In this document: positions 1 to 8,961 of the stretch, piece by piece
Layout: every line of letters starts with the position of its first letter
Position numbering within the stretch: the first letter of the stretch is position 1
Assembly (NCBI GenBank): GCA_030041305.1
Contig: JASHOC010000201.1
Location: forward strand, 1 to 42,217
Origin: Acidobacteriaceae bacterium
GTDB taxonomy: Bacteria; Acidobacteriota; Terriglobia; Terriglobales; Acidobacteriaceae
Direction: 5' to 3'
DNA: 42,217 nucleotides
The notes under the pieces: generated by a model
The model's database searches: none
Told to the model about the DNA's origin: nothing
Seen by the model: the letters and a program-made list of their open reading frames with translations, nothing else
Made by a program: the position numbers and the translations under genes

Positions 1-499
1 CGCGGCTGCTGGTCGGCACATGCTTCCCCACGTAGGTCGCCTCAATCGGCAACTCGCGATGACCGCGATCGATCAGTACGGCAAGCTGCACGCGGCGCGG
101 CCGTCCGTGATCGAAGAGCGCGTCGAGCGCGGCGCGGATGGTGCGTCCGGTATACAGCACGTCATCGCAGAGCACCACGTCTTTGTCCACAATATCCACG
201 CCCAGCGCGCCCGGCGTCACGATGGGCCGCACGTCCGCCGTCGAAAGATCGTCGCGGTAAAACTGAATGTCGAGCATGCCCGTATCAACAGGACGCTTTT
301 CGATATTGGAAATGAGCCTGCCCAGCCGCTCAGCCAGCGGGATTCCGCGGCGCTTGATGCCGATGAGCCCCAAATCCTCGCTGCCGTTGCTCTTTTCCAC
401 GATTTCATGCGCCAACCGGACCAGGGTGCGTTCGATTTCCGAAGCCGACATGAGGCGGCCCTTGACGCGCAAGCTGGACTGGGATTCGGCTTCGCTCAT
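1..499 (-). CDS. pyrR: PyrR: pyrimidine operon attenuator / uracil phosphoribosyltransferase (3' end off window)
   Basis: The reading frame from ATG at 499-497 stays open to the left edge, giving 166 residues of a family that is usually about 180 long, so only the C-terminus is missing. Residues 108-120 (VVLCDDVLYTGRT) form the PRPP-binding loop of type I phosphoribosyltransferases, and the N-terminal part matches PyrR proteins. Members bind pyr mRNA in a UMP-dependent manner and many also make UMP from uracil and PRPP. The pyr biosynthetic genes it normally precedes would lie beyond the left edge. The upstream 80 bp separate it from a small membrane ORF. I see no attenuator structure inside the window. 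Identification is confident; which activity dominates cannot be read from the sequence. Confidence 0.93.
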   Translation of the reverse strand, partial: MSEAESQSSLRVKGRLMSASEIERTLVRLAHEIVEKSNGSEDLGLIGIKRRGIPLAERLGRLISNIEKRPVDTGMLDIQFYRDDLSTADVRPIVTPGALGVDIVDKDVVLCDDVLYTGRTIRAALDALFDHGRPRRVQLAVLIDRGHRELPIEATYVGKHVPTSSR

Positions 500-579
500 G
501 GCATTGGCTCTTGCCGGATGATACGAGGGGCAGCCGCATCGGGGCAAGCTGTGGAGAACGCAGCTTCTAGCTGTTCGCT

Positions 580-687
580 TTATCCCAGGCGACGGTCGTC
601 GACAAAACGCACGATGGGCTTCGAAAGGATCGCGCTTCCCAACATGACCAACCCGAACAGCGGCACGGACAAGCTAAAAGCTCGCAT
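580..687 (-). CDS. Tiny putative membrane peptide, 35 aa
   Basis: An ATG directly follows the TGA stop of the upstream zinc-ribbon gene (contiguous TGAATG) and opens a 35-codon frame ending in TAA at 582-580. The product starts MRAFSLSVPLFGLVMLGSAI, one hydrophobic segment of about 18 residues, followed by a short basic and acidic tail (KPIVRFVDDRRLG). The immediate stop-start junction suggests translational coupling with the upstream membrane protein. I do not recognise a family. It could be a chance frame, but the clean hydrophobic/charged layout and the junction favour a real small protein. Function unknown. Confidence 0.4.
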   Translation of the reverse strand: MRAFSLSVPLFGLVMLGSAILSKPIVRFVDDRRLG

Positions 688-1362
688 TCAGGTCTCCGGC
701 CGGCGCTTTTTGACCTGCATGCGCGCGCTCAGGGCGCCGCCGGCGATCGAGAAAAGCAGCAGCGCCGCGGTGAGCAGAGCCATGCCGCACAAGAACGAGC
801 CGGCGCGGCCCTGGGGCGAAAGCAGCATGGTCTTGAGCCGATGGATGGACTCGGTGTCCGCGCCCATGGCGGTCCATTGGCTCACCTGATGCCCGACGCT
901 GGATTGCCAAAGGTCGTCGAACATCTTACCTTCATGGAACCAAAAGCGCATCGCGTAGAGGGTGATGGATGTGGTGGCTGCGGCGATCCATCCGCCCATA
1001 ATTCCGGTGACGAGGCCGATGCGCGCGCCCGCGGCGGTGGTGATCCACGGCGGCCGCTGGGTGCGCGTATAGAGGCTGACCACCCATGCGCTGGCCAAGG
1101 GCATCAGCAAAAAGCCGAGAAAACTTAAGGGAGAGAAGAAGGAGCACAAAACACCCGCCGGCACGGCAAGCGCCAGCGCCGATCGCAAGGCGGGCTTCCA
1201 CGCAATGCTCGCCGCGTCGCGCACAGCCTCGTTCCAGCGCGCAGGCTGGTCCGTCTCTGCAACCGCCTCCGCGCTGTAGACAAGCTGGGGCAAGCCACAG
1301 ACGGGACAGAAACACGCGCCAGGCTCGACTGCCTGGTGGCAGCGGCTGCAGGTCAACTCCAT
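688..1362 (-). CDS. Zinc-ribbon membrane protein, unknown function
   Basis: The 224-residue product begins with a compact zinc ribbon: C5-x2-C8 and C19-x2-C22. About 40 polar residues follow, then several hydrophobic segments (roughly residues 62-100, 112-136 and 192-212) and a basic C-terminus (KKRRPET). The layout of a cytoplasmic zinc-ribbon head on a multi-pass membrane body recurs in Acidobacteriota, but I cannot name a function. The start is the only ATG before the ribbon. It lies in the minus-strand run between a small zinc-ribbon gene and pyrR, and its stop codon abuts the start of a 35-codon ORF. Confidence 0.75.
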   Translation of the reverse strand: MELTCSRCHQAVEPGACFCPVCGLPQLVYSAEAVAETDQPARWNEAVRDAASIAWKPALRSALALAVPAGVLCSFFSPLSFLGFLLMPLASAWVVSLYTRTQRPPWITTAAGARIGLVTGIMGGWIAAATTSITLYAMRFWFHEGKMFDDLWQSSVGHQVSQWTAMGADTESIHRLKTMLLSPQGRAGSFLCGMALLTAALLLFSIAGGALSARMQVKKRRPET

Positions 1363-1401
1363 ATTAAAAGCCTATAGCATTCTCGCGAACGGCGCGAAAT
1401 C

Positions 1402-1420
1402 GGCGCGGTTGAGCCGCGCC
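1402..1420. other. Perfect 7-bp hairpin in spacer
   Basis: GGCGCGG and CCGCGCC form a perfect stem around a 5-nt loop in the 124-bp spacer between the two zinc-ribbon genes. Neither strand has a following T-run, so an intrinsic terminator is unlikely. It could be a weak attenuator or chance. Confidence 0.3.
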
Positions 1421-1486
1421 AGAGACGCACGTCCCTCTTCTGCGCCGAAAACGGGGGAGAAATAGAAATGGCGAAAGCCCCGAAAG

Positions 1487-1699
1487 TCAGGCGGGGTTGC
1501 TTTTGTGGATCATGGCCCGCCGGCGCAGTTTCGCCTCACGCCAGATTCTGGGAAGCTGAAAGATGGGGGCATGATCTCGGCGCAGGCAATGGCGGCATCG
1601 CACCGGATATTCAAAAGCAAGCAAACGCGCAAAGTCCCCACCGCGAAAGCGCGACGTACGCAAATCGTCACCCCCGCACATACGACAAGAGAAGCGCAT
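1487..1699 (-). CDS. Small zinc-ribbon protein, 70 aa
   Basis: From ATG at 1699-1697 the frame encodes 70 residues with two CxxC knuckles: C5-x2-C8 (SCRMCGG) and C35-x2-C38 (VRCRHC). A basic stretch (RTSRFRG) and a hydrophobic/aromatic segment lie between them. Short proteins of this pattern, CxxC - basic - FxxLL - FPxRCxxC, are common as single genes in Acidobacteriota. The function is unknown; nucleic-acid or protein binding through one zinc ion is a guess. A longer frame starts at 1852, but its first 51 residues look non-coding. The Shine-Dalgarno sequence is weak. It lies downstream of cmk on the same strand, 215 bp away. Confidence 0.55.
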   Translation of the reverse strand: MRFSCRMCGGDDLRTSRFRGGDFARLLAFEYPVRCRHCLRRDHAPIFQLPRIWREAKLRRRAMIHKSNPA

Positions 1700-1914
1700 A
1701 CCGTCAACCGATGCCGTGATCGTGGGGAAAGTTGCACACCCTGGCGGGGCGCGGAGCGTAAACGCGAAAGGCTCTATCGGGCGGTGGATGCGCTGCCACG
1801 AAGTCACTTTTGGCAGGAAGCGAAAGAGATCTTCAGCACGAACCGAAGTCACGTCAAGGTCGTTCTATCCAGCGGCGGTATGCGAGCCACGCGAGCGCGG
1901 TTCGCGCGGACCCA

Positions 1915-2610
1915 TCAAACCGGCTCCCCGAGCTTGGCCGCCACAATGGCCTCTGCTGCGCGGACGGCCTGATCGAGGGTCATGTGCGTTGAATCGAGCA
2001 GAACTGCATCGGGAGCGGCTTTGAGCGGAGAATCGGGGCGATGGCGATCGCGCTCGTCGCGGGCGCGCAAGGCGCGAATGACTTCTTCCGGGGGCGCCCC
2101 CGTCTCGGGACCAAGCTGGTCGAAGCGACGCATTCCGCGCACTTCAGGCGCCGCGTCGAGAAAGATTTTGACCTCGGCGTCGGGAAAAACGACCGTGCCG
2201 ATGTCGCGGCCCTCCATGACCACTCCACCCCCCGAGCCAAGCTGCTGCTGCAGGCGCACCATCCATGCGCGAATCGCGGGGAAGACGCTGACGCGGGACG
2301 CGGCGTCGGTGACGATCTGGTTGCGGATCAGCCCGGTGACATCCTCGCCGTCGAGGAAGACGCGGTTCTCTTCTTCGCCGGGTTCGAGGCGGATGGTGGT
2401 TTCTGCGGCGAGAGCTTCGAGGGCGCTGCTTTGATCCAAACACAGTCCCACGCGGAGCGCCTTCAGAGCAAAAGCGCGATACATGGCTCCGGTTTCGAGA
2501 TTGAGCAGGCCGAAGTGCCGGGCCAGATGGCGGGCAATGGTGCTTTTGCCCGCACCGGCAGGCCCGTCAATCGCCACAATGACTTTTCCCGCGGGTGGTG
2601 ATGGGCTCAT
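1915..2610 (-). CDS. cmk: Cytidylate kinase
   Basis: Phosphorylates CMP and dCMP using ATP in pyrimidine nucleotide salvage and supply. The 231-residue length is normal. The P-loop GPAGAGKST lies at residues 16-24. The family motif YRAFALKAL follows an LETGAMYR segment, and the CMP-binding/lid region includes EGRDIGTVVFPDAEVKIFLDA and RDERDRHR. The start codon overlaps the stop of the upstream winged-helix-like gene by 4 nt (ATGA), so the two are probably translated together. Lying near pyrR places two pyrimidine-related genes in one minus-strand run. Identification is firm. Confidence 0.95.
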   Translation of the reverse strand: MSPSPPAGKVIVAIDGPAGAGKSTIARHLARHFGLLNLETGAMYRAFALKALRVGLCLDQSSALEALAAETTIRLEPGEEENRVFLDGEDVTGLIRNQIVTDAASRVSVFPAIRAWMVRLQQQLGSGGGVVMEGRDIGTVVFPDAEVKIFLDAAPEVRGMRRFDQLGPETGAPPEEVIRALRARDERDRHRPDSPLKAAPDAVLLDSTHMTLDQAVRAAEAIVAAKLGEPV

Positions 2611-4064
2611 CCGCGCTTTCTGGTTGGCCGCCGTTGGGGAGCGGTAAAGCCGTAGCGTTTGCTGTTGCTGGCTTTGGCTCCGGCCGCCAGAGCCGGTTTA
2701 CGGCCTGCGTGCCCGGCCGCTCCGGATTTTCCGGCCGCCTTGATCACCGTGCGATTGCTCCTGGAGACCGCGGAGGCCTTGAGCGTGCGGGCGCCGCCGG
2801 GTTGTGCGGGACGGACGCCGTTTCCAACCGGGTGAGCGCCGTAGGTTCCGTTGCGCCGGCCATTAGCGTGGTTTCCGCCGTTCCCGCTCCAGCGCGCGCC
2901 CAGCCCCGGACGGGATATGGGGTTACGGTTCTCCGCCCCGGCGCGCCGGATAACGCGACCGTTGGAAGCGCCTTGCGCGGGCTTCCGGTCGCGAGTCGGC
3001 GCAGCCGTGCGACTGAAATGCGGCCGCGCGCCTCCCGATTTGGGTCCGGGAGCGGGTTTGCGCGGGGAAGGCATCCGAGGCGTATGCGGCTCGGCCGCTG
3101 AGGCTGGCGAGGCAAAAGCCACAGACGGACCCGTTTCATGCGCCTCTTCGTTCGGTTCGTAGGAGTGCAGAAAGTAGGTCGACGCTGGCATCGCCGCGCT
3201 GGTATAGGTCGCGGGGGCCTGGGCAAACTCCGGCAGGGTTCCGGCTACGTAGAAATGCTGTGCATGCCCCATGGAAAGGGTATGGACCTGGCGCGTAGCC
3301 ACGAGCCCACGCAACACCTCGCGGATCTTGCTGCGCGCGGTCAGCGGAGCCAGGAACAGCTCGACGTCCTCCATGCTGGCGGCGATGACGGCCTGCAGGT
3401 AAATGGAGGCAAGCACCGAAATTGCTGTTACTTGCGATGTGGAGGCGCCCTCGGCAATGGCCTTTTGGAAACGGAGGCGCAGCAATTGCCACTTGGCGGT
3501 CTCACCCGGCGCCGAAACCACGGGAACGATCCGAAGCTGCTGCCAGAGCTCGGTGATGGCGCGAAGAACAGCGGCTTCGGTGACTTCCCGGCCTAGGGCG
3601 TGCTTAAGCTGGGGAATGGTGGCGTCGCCGGCTTCGAGCAATTTATAGGTTTGAATCGCGAGAGGTGAAACCTGGCGCGACCCGGTCAATTGGGGGGTTC
3701 TACGCCAGTCACGGTCGCCGCGAAGAGCGTAAACGTAAGGCAAAACCCAGGCCGCCACGACAAAATCCGGCTGTTCGCCGGGCTGGCCTAAGAGGTTCAG
3801 ACGAACGGCGATATCGTTCTTTTCGAGACGGACCAACATGTCTTCGGCAGCCGCGATCTGGTGGGGATCGGGAGCCGGGTTCCGCTGACCCACTATGGCC
3901 TCAACAAACGAGGGCGCTACCGACGGAGTGTACTGTCGCCGGGGTAAAAACAGGCACAAGCCTGTCTCTTCCATCCAAGTTTTGGCATCCTCGAAGGTGA
4001 GGGCCCCAAGCCCGTTCAGGCGCATCCTTTCGGCGCGCGATACTTCCAGTTGTTCAGATGTCAA
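2607..4064 (-). CDS. Winged-helix-like protein with long basic low-complexity tail
   Basis: The frame extends to 4151. I choose TTG at 4064-4062 because GAGGA lies 8 nt upstream and the first 29 residues of the longer version look non-coding. This gives 485 residues. Residues about 1-315 look globular and contain a segment resembling a winged helix (PQLKHALGREVTEAAVLRAI), followed by an all-helical region. The overall feel is of proteins annotated as AlkZ-related or winged-helix DNA-binding, but I could not identify catalytic residues, so function is open. Roughly the last 155 residues are rich in Arg, Ala, Gly, Pro and Asn and end RRPTRKRG, probably a disordered nucleic-acid-binding tail. 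The stop overlaps the cmk start by 4 nt. mutL is 231 bp upstream on the same strand. Confidence 0.8.
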   Translation of the reverse strand: MTSEQLEVSRAERMRLNGLGALTFEDAKTWMEETGLCLFLPRRQYTPSVAPSFVEAIVGQRNPAPDPHQIAAAEDMLVRLEKNDIAVRLNLLGQPGEQPDFVVAAWVLPYVYALRGDRDWRRTPQLTGSRQVSPLAIQTYKLLEAGDATIPQLKHALGREVTEAAVLRAITELWQQLRIVPVVSAPGETAKWQLLRLRFQKAIAEGASTSQVTAISVLASIYLQAVIAASMEDVELFLAPLTARSKIREVLRGLVATRQVHTLSMGHAQHFYVAGTLPEFAQAPATYTSAAMPASTYFLHSYEPNEEAHETGPSVAFASPASAAEPHTPRMPSPRKPAPGPKSGGARPHFSRTAAPTRDRKPAQGASNGRVIRRAGAENRNPISRPGLGARWSGNGGNHANGRRNGTYGAHPVGNGVRPAQPGGARTLKASAVSRSNRTVIKAAGKSGAAGHAGRKPALAAGAKASNSKRYGFTAPQRRPTRKRG

Positions 4065-4295
4065 AGGAAAAATCCTCGCTTCCGGGCAAGCTTTACCGCA
4101 AAACCAGGAACACTGTATCCAGTTTAATCCCCGATCAACGTTGCTGCCCACCCCGAGATGACTCCGCTTGAGCGGAAAGGGCGGACGGATAGCGCCTCCA
4201 AAGCGTAACTGCTTGCATTATATCGAGTTGAATATCCATCGCTGTGGGTCCTCTCTTCTCAACTCCGAAGGGTTAAACCCGCCTTTCCATTTGCC

Positions 4296-6446
4296 CTAAA
4301 TACGGTGAAAGGCGCGTTGGATCTCTTTCCAAGAATACAACAAAGCGATCGGACGTCCATGAGGGCAACTTGTGGGATGACTCGTCTTCGCAAGTTCCAA
4401 CAATAGCCATTCCATACGCGTCGGGTCAAGAGGCATGTTGACCTTGATGGCGGAATGGCAGGCGATGGAGGCGGCGATGCGCGAGCGCAACGCGGTAAGA
4501 TCCTCATTCCGGGAGGGTTCTGGCTGGAAGGCGGCAGATTGGTCGATGACTTCGCCAAGCATCCGCTCAAGAGCTGCGCCCTCGAGACCTACGGGAGCCG
4601 CCTTGACGGCAAGAGTCCGCGGGCCGAAAGGCTCGACCTCGAAGCCATTGCGCTCCAGTTCCTCGGCGATACGGGCAAAGACTACCATTTGCTCCGGCCT
4701 GAGCTCGACCAGGAGAGGCATCAGCAAGCGTTGTCGTTGCGCCTGTTCCACCTGTCGCTCGCGAAGGATCTTTTCGAAAAGGACCCTTTCATGTGCAACG
4801 TGCTGATCGATGATCCAAAGTCCCTCCTCGCTGGTGGCGAGGATAAAGGACTCCCGGAGCTGGCCGAGCGGCTTGAGCGAGCCCAGATGATTCAAATTGA
4901 TGGCCGACTGCTCAGCTTCTATGACGGTGGTGAGGGCAGCCGGACCAAACGCGCCAACTTCCAGAGCATCCGCCTGCGCTCGGTCTGAGCAACAGCCAGG
5001 GTGGGAACGGCAAAGGTCGGAAGCGGGGACGGTGGGCGGCTGGAAAAGCGCGGCGGCGGCTTCACCCCAAGCCTGTTGATCGAAATTACGGGGATCGACA
5101 GCGCTCCAGGCCGACAGGCTGGCGGCCGAATTGCGGCCGTCAAACGGGAGCCTGCCGGGAACCGGCGAAGGCATGCGGGGCGTAAGCCGGAACGGCTCGG
5201 CATCGGCCTCTCTGGATTCAAGGACGGAGGGGTCGGAGTCCGGCAGTTCGACCGGAGGCGCCATTGGCAAGCTGTCTGGAGCGCCCGGAAGCGGAGACGC
5301 AGCGGGGGGCATGAGCGAGGGGCTGGCGGAGGGTTGGGAATCAAGCGCGGCCAGAAAACCGGCGGCGGGGCGGGCCTTGATCAGCGCGGTGCGCAAGCTG
5401 TCACGGACGAAGTCGTGAACGAGGGCCTGCTGGCGGAAGCGCACCTCTGTCTTGGCGGGATGGACGTTTACGTCGACCTCTTCGGGCGGCAGCTCAAGGA
5501 AGAGAAGCACGACCGGATAGCTTGCGGACGGGATGACATTGCGATAAGCCTCAGTGATGGCGTGCAGCAGAAGCCGGTCGCGGATGAGCCGCTTATTGAC
5601 AAAGATGTAGATGGAGTTGCGGTTGAGTTTCTGCAACTCGGGCTTGGAATAGAAGCCGCTCAGGCGCAGCGCGCCCGGCTGGTGCGCGGGCGCGGTTCCG
5701 CGGTTCCAGGGCGGCGGCTCGGGCAGGCCAGCCCGTTCGAGCGGGGTCTCGGCGGCCACCGGCAGCAGTTGCGCGAGCGTCTCTTTGCCAAAAATCTGGT
5801 AAATGCGTTCCGCGGTGCGGGCGACGGGTGGCGCCGAGACAATGAGATGTGTAGCCGAAAGCAGCTCGAAGTGCTTGTCTGGGTGGGCCAGCGCGTAATG
5901 CGTCACCAGCGCCGTCACATGCGCGAGCTCAGTGGATTCAGCCCGGAGAAATTTTCGCCGCGCCGGAGTGTTGAAGAAAAGATCGGCGACGGCGATGGTG
6001 GTTCCGCGGGGCAGGGCAGCGTCGTCCACGCGCAGAATCTTGCCGCCCGCGATCTCGAGACGCGTGCCGGCTTCAGCGGGTTCTCTGTCCGCGGAGGTCC
6101 CGGCTGACGTTTCGAGCGTCACTCGCGCTACGGAAGCGATCGAGGGAAGCGCTTCGCCGCGAAAACCTAGGGTAGCGATGGCGAGCAGGTCGTCGGCGCT
6201 GCGCAGCTTGGAGGTGGCGTGGCGCTCGAAGGCGAGGAGGGCATCGTCGCGGTTCATTCCCTGGCCGTCGTCGCTCATGCGGATCAGCCGACGGCCGCCC
6301 GCTTCCACCTCGACGCGTATGCGCATTGCGCCGGCGTCGAGCGCGTTTTCCAGCAACTCCTTCACCACCGAAGCCGGGCGGTCGACCACCTCGCCCGCGG
6401 CGATCTGGTTGGCGACCTGGTCGGGAAGGATGCGGATGCGCCCCAT
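4296..6446 (-). CDS. mutL: DNA mismatch repair protein MutL
   Basis: Couples MutS mismatch recognition to downstream excision. The 716 residues contain the GHKL ATPase N-terminus with ELLENALDAG (residues 30-39), DDGQGM (59-64), RHATSK (75-80) and GFRGEAL (94-100). A Pro/Ser-rich linker spans roughly residues 360-480, followed by a C-terminal dimerisation domain. That domain carries DQHVAHERVLFE at 547-558, ACHSAIK near 661 and CPHGRP near 694. These correspond to the metal-binding endonuclease motifs of MutL proteins from bacteria without a MutH system. The canonical DQHA is DQHV here, but the metal-ligand Asp, His and Glu are kept, so latent nicking activity is likely. No clear Shine-Dalgarno precedes the ATG. 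It heads the minus-strand run that continues to cmk. Confidence 0.96.
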   Translation of the reverse strand: MGRIRILPDQVANQIAAGEVVDRPASVVKELLENALDAGAMRIRVEVEAGGRRLIRMSDDGQGMNRDDALLAFERHATSKLRSADDLLAIATLGFRGEALPSIASVARVTLETSAGTSADREPAEAGTRLEIAGGKILRVDDAALPRGTTIAVADLFFNTPARRKFLRAESTELAHVTALVTHYALAHPDKHFELLSATHLIVSAPPVARTAERIYQIFGKETLAQLLPVAAETPLERAGLPEPPPWNRGTAPAHQPGALRLSGFYSKPELQKLNRNSIYIFVNKRLIRDRLLLHAITEAYRNVIPSASYPVVLLFLELPPEEVDVNVHPAKTEVRFRQQALVHDFVRDSLRTALIKARPAAGFLAALDSQPSASPSLMPPAASPLPGAPDSLPMAPPVELPDSDPSVLESREADAEPFRLTPRMPSPVPGRLPFDGRNSAASLSAWSAVDPRNFDQQAWGEAAAALFQPPTVPASDLCRSHPGCCSDRAQADALEVGAFGPAALTTVIEAEQSAINLNHLGSLKPLGQLRESFILATSEEGLWIIDQHVAHERVLFEKILRERQVEQAQRQRLLMPLLVELRPEQMVVFARIAEELERNGFEVEPFGPRTLAVKAAPVGLEGAALERMLGEVIDQSAAFQPEPSRNEDLTALRSRIAASIACHSAIKVNMPLDPTRMEWLLLELAKTSHPTSCPHGRPIALLYSWKEIQRAFHRI

Positions 6447-6838
6447 AAGGCATTAGGGTAACGCAGAACAGGGGTGAAGAATCCGAACTTACAAGCCTGT
6501 GCAGAGGTGGAAATCCAGGGTCGATCGTGGCGCAATCGGCCGCCGGTGGCCATCCTTCACAATCGCATACGAATTCCTTTCAAAAACGCCTGCCCTCTCG
6601 GCGTCGACGGCCGCTGCCAATTGGATAGTGCACTTCTTCCTGACATGCAGGCCCTGCAATTCCAACCAAACGCAGCGATTTTTTGAGCGAATCGCCACTC
6701 GAGTTCGCGGCTTCGGCAGAAAAAGAAGCGCTACGGGCGCAGCCCTACCCGCCGAGGCTTTGGATACCAGCCATCTAGATTGTTGCGCTGATCCGCTATA
6801 ATTCAGCCTTCCCCCTTCTAACCGAAAGGACGACCACG
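6447..6838. other. 392-bp intergenic region between mutL and the broken gene
   Basis: Divergent spacer. I see no convincing gene: the frames of about 70 codons have no family resemblance and no Shine-Dalgarno. A perfect TATAAT lies at 6797-6802, 37 nt before the ATG of the plus-strand gene, but there is no credible -35 hexamer at normal spacing, so it is only a possible promoter element. Confidence 0.4.
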
Positions 6839-7757
6839 ATGGCCACTTTACACGATCACACCAACCGCGACTTGACCGTTTACGGCCACATCACCGTGGC
6901 CGATTCCGTTCTCCAGGTTCCCGCTACCGTCAAATCCGCCAAGGGCCGCGACAATCGCGGCATTATCTGGATGGGGAATCGCACGCCTACGCCTGCGACG
7001 TCAGCCGCCGTAAAGAATTGTTCGATCAGCTCTATGTCGACCACGGCATCATCCTCGTCGCAGAAAGCGGACTAACGAGCGGTACTGGGCTGGGCACGAA
7101 ACTGGTCGAAAGCTTGATCAAAGAACGCGTGGGCGGCGTTACCGAGGCCGACGACCGCACCTCCTACGGCAGCGCCGAACGCAATCGGCAAATCTCTCCG
7201 AGAATCATCGAGGAGTGCAACAAAGATCGCGACGGGAAATTCCGCCCCGTCGTCATCTTTTTCGGCGACGAGCACCTGAAGACCGTCAAGCAACTGGTCG
7301 TCGACGGCCTTCCTTCCAGCCAAACCGTGGAGTGGTGGGATGCTCCCCCCATCTCCGATGTCCTCCTCGCCCGCGCGAACACCAAGCTACCTTCCGCCGA
7401 AACCCATCGAATCATGTGCGGCGCTATGGAGCCCAAATGGGGCTCCGAAGCCGACGTGATGTTGCTCCAGCGGGCCTGCGGGCTCGATGTCCAAGGGCGC
7501 ATTTTTTTACCGCCCTCAGCCCCATTTATTTCCAGATGAAACGTCTCAATCCCGCGCGGACCACCTACGCCATGTTCGTCGGTGCAAACGATCCCGAACT
7601 GAAAGCCTTCAGCCTCTGGAACCCCACCGGCAATCAGGCGATCACCTTCGAATATCCCAACTTCTCCCGGCCCTCTCTCGCTCCTTACACGGTCGTTCAC
7701 GTAAAGACCCAGGATATCTTCGAAGAGCTCGAGCGCCGCGCCGAAGCCTGGGGTTAG
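6839..7757 (+). pseudogene. Unknown protein, ~306 aa, split by two frameshifts in homopolymers
   Basis: Three consecutive plus-strand frames fit end to end: ATG at 6839 to about 6975, then a frame containing SHAYACDVSRRKELFDQL up to the T-run at 7502-7508, then a frame ending TAG at 7757. Each junction needs one extra base and each sits on a homopolymer (GGGG at about 6973-6976, T7 at 7502-7508). Restoring them gives about 306 residues with continuous coding character. ACCGAAAGGACGACCACG upstream offers a Shine-Dalgarno (AAGGA). The segment reading GESHA after repair, and the later FFGDEHLKTV, vaguely recall the TIKI/ChaN/erythromycin-esterase-like fold, but this is weak. It could be a real pseudogene, a slippage-controlled gene or a sequencing artefact. 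Confidence 0.6.
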
Positions 7758-7788
7758 CCGCCACACCCGTTCCGCGTCTTTAACAGGA

Positions 7789-7828
7789 GCGCCCATTCTT
7801 TCGCAGACCTCAGCGAAAGGACGGGTGC
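7789..7828. terminator. Long hairpin between convergent genes
   Basis: Two 16-nt arms (7789-7804 and 7813-7828) pair with one mismatch, counting G-U pairs, around an 8-nt loop. The inner 7 bp (CTTTCGC/GCGAAAG) are perfect. It lies between the convergent ends of the broken gene and an aldo/keto reductase, where a bidirectional transcription stop is plausible. No T-run follows on either strand, so a repeat-type palindrome is the alternative. Confidence 0.45.
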
Positions 7829-7906
7829 GTGGAGGCTGGCGGCATCCATCCATTTCCTTCACCCGCCATCCCACGCTGAGCGGCTGCTCGCCGCGTGCTG
7901 CACAGT

Positions 7907-8902
<996 letters not shown>

Positions 8903-8961
8903 TCAATTCACCACTGAAACCGGCTTGGGCCCGACCAACCTATGAAGCCGGAGCGCATCCG

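Noticed and set aside
1487-1852. 121-codon version of the small zinc-ribbon protein
   Set aside because: The first 51 residues lack coding character; the zinc-ribbon family proteins start right before the first CxxC.
5001-6107. 368-codon plus-strand frame
   Set aside because: Antisense to mutL; no motif.
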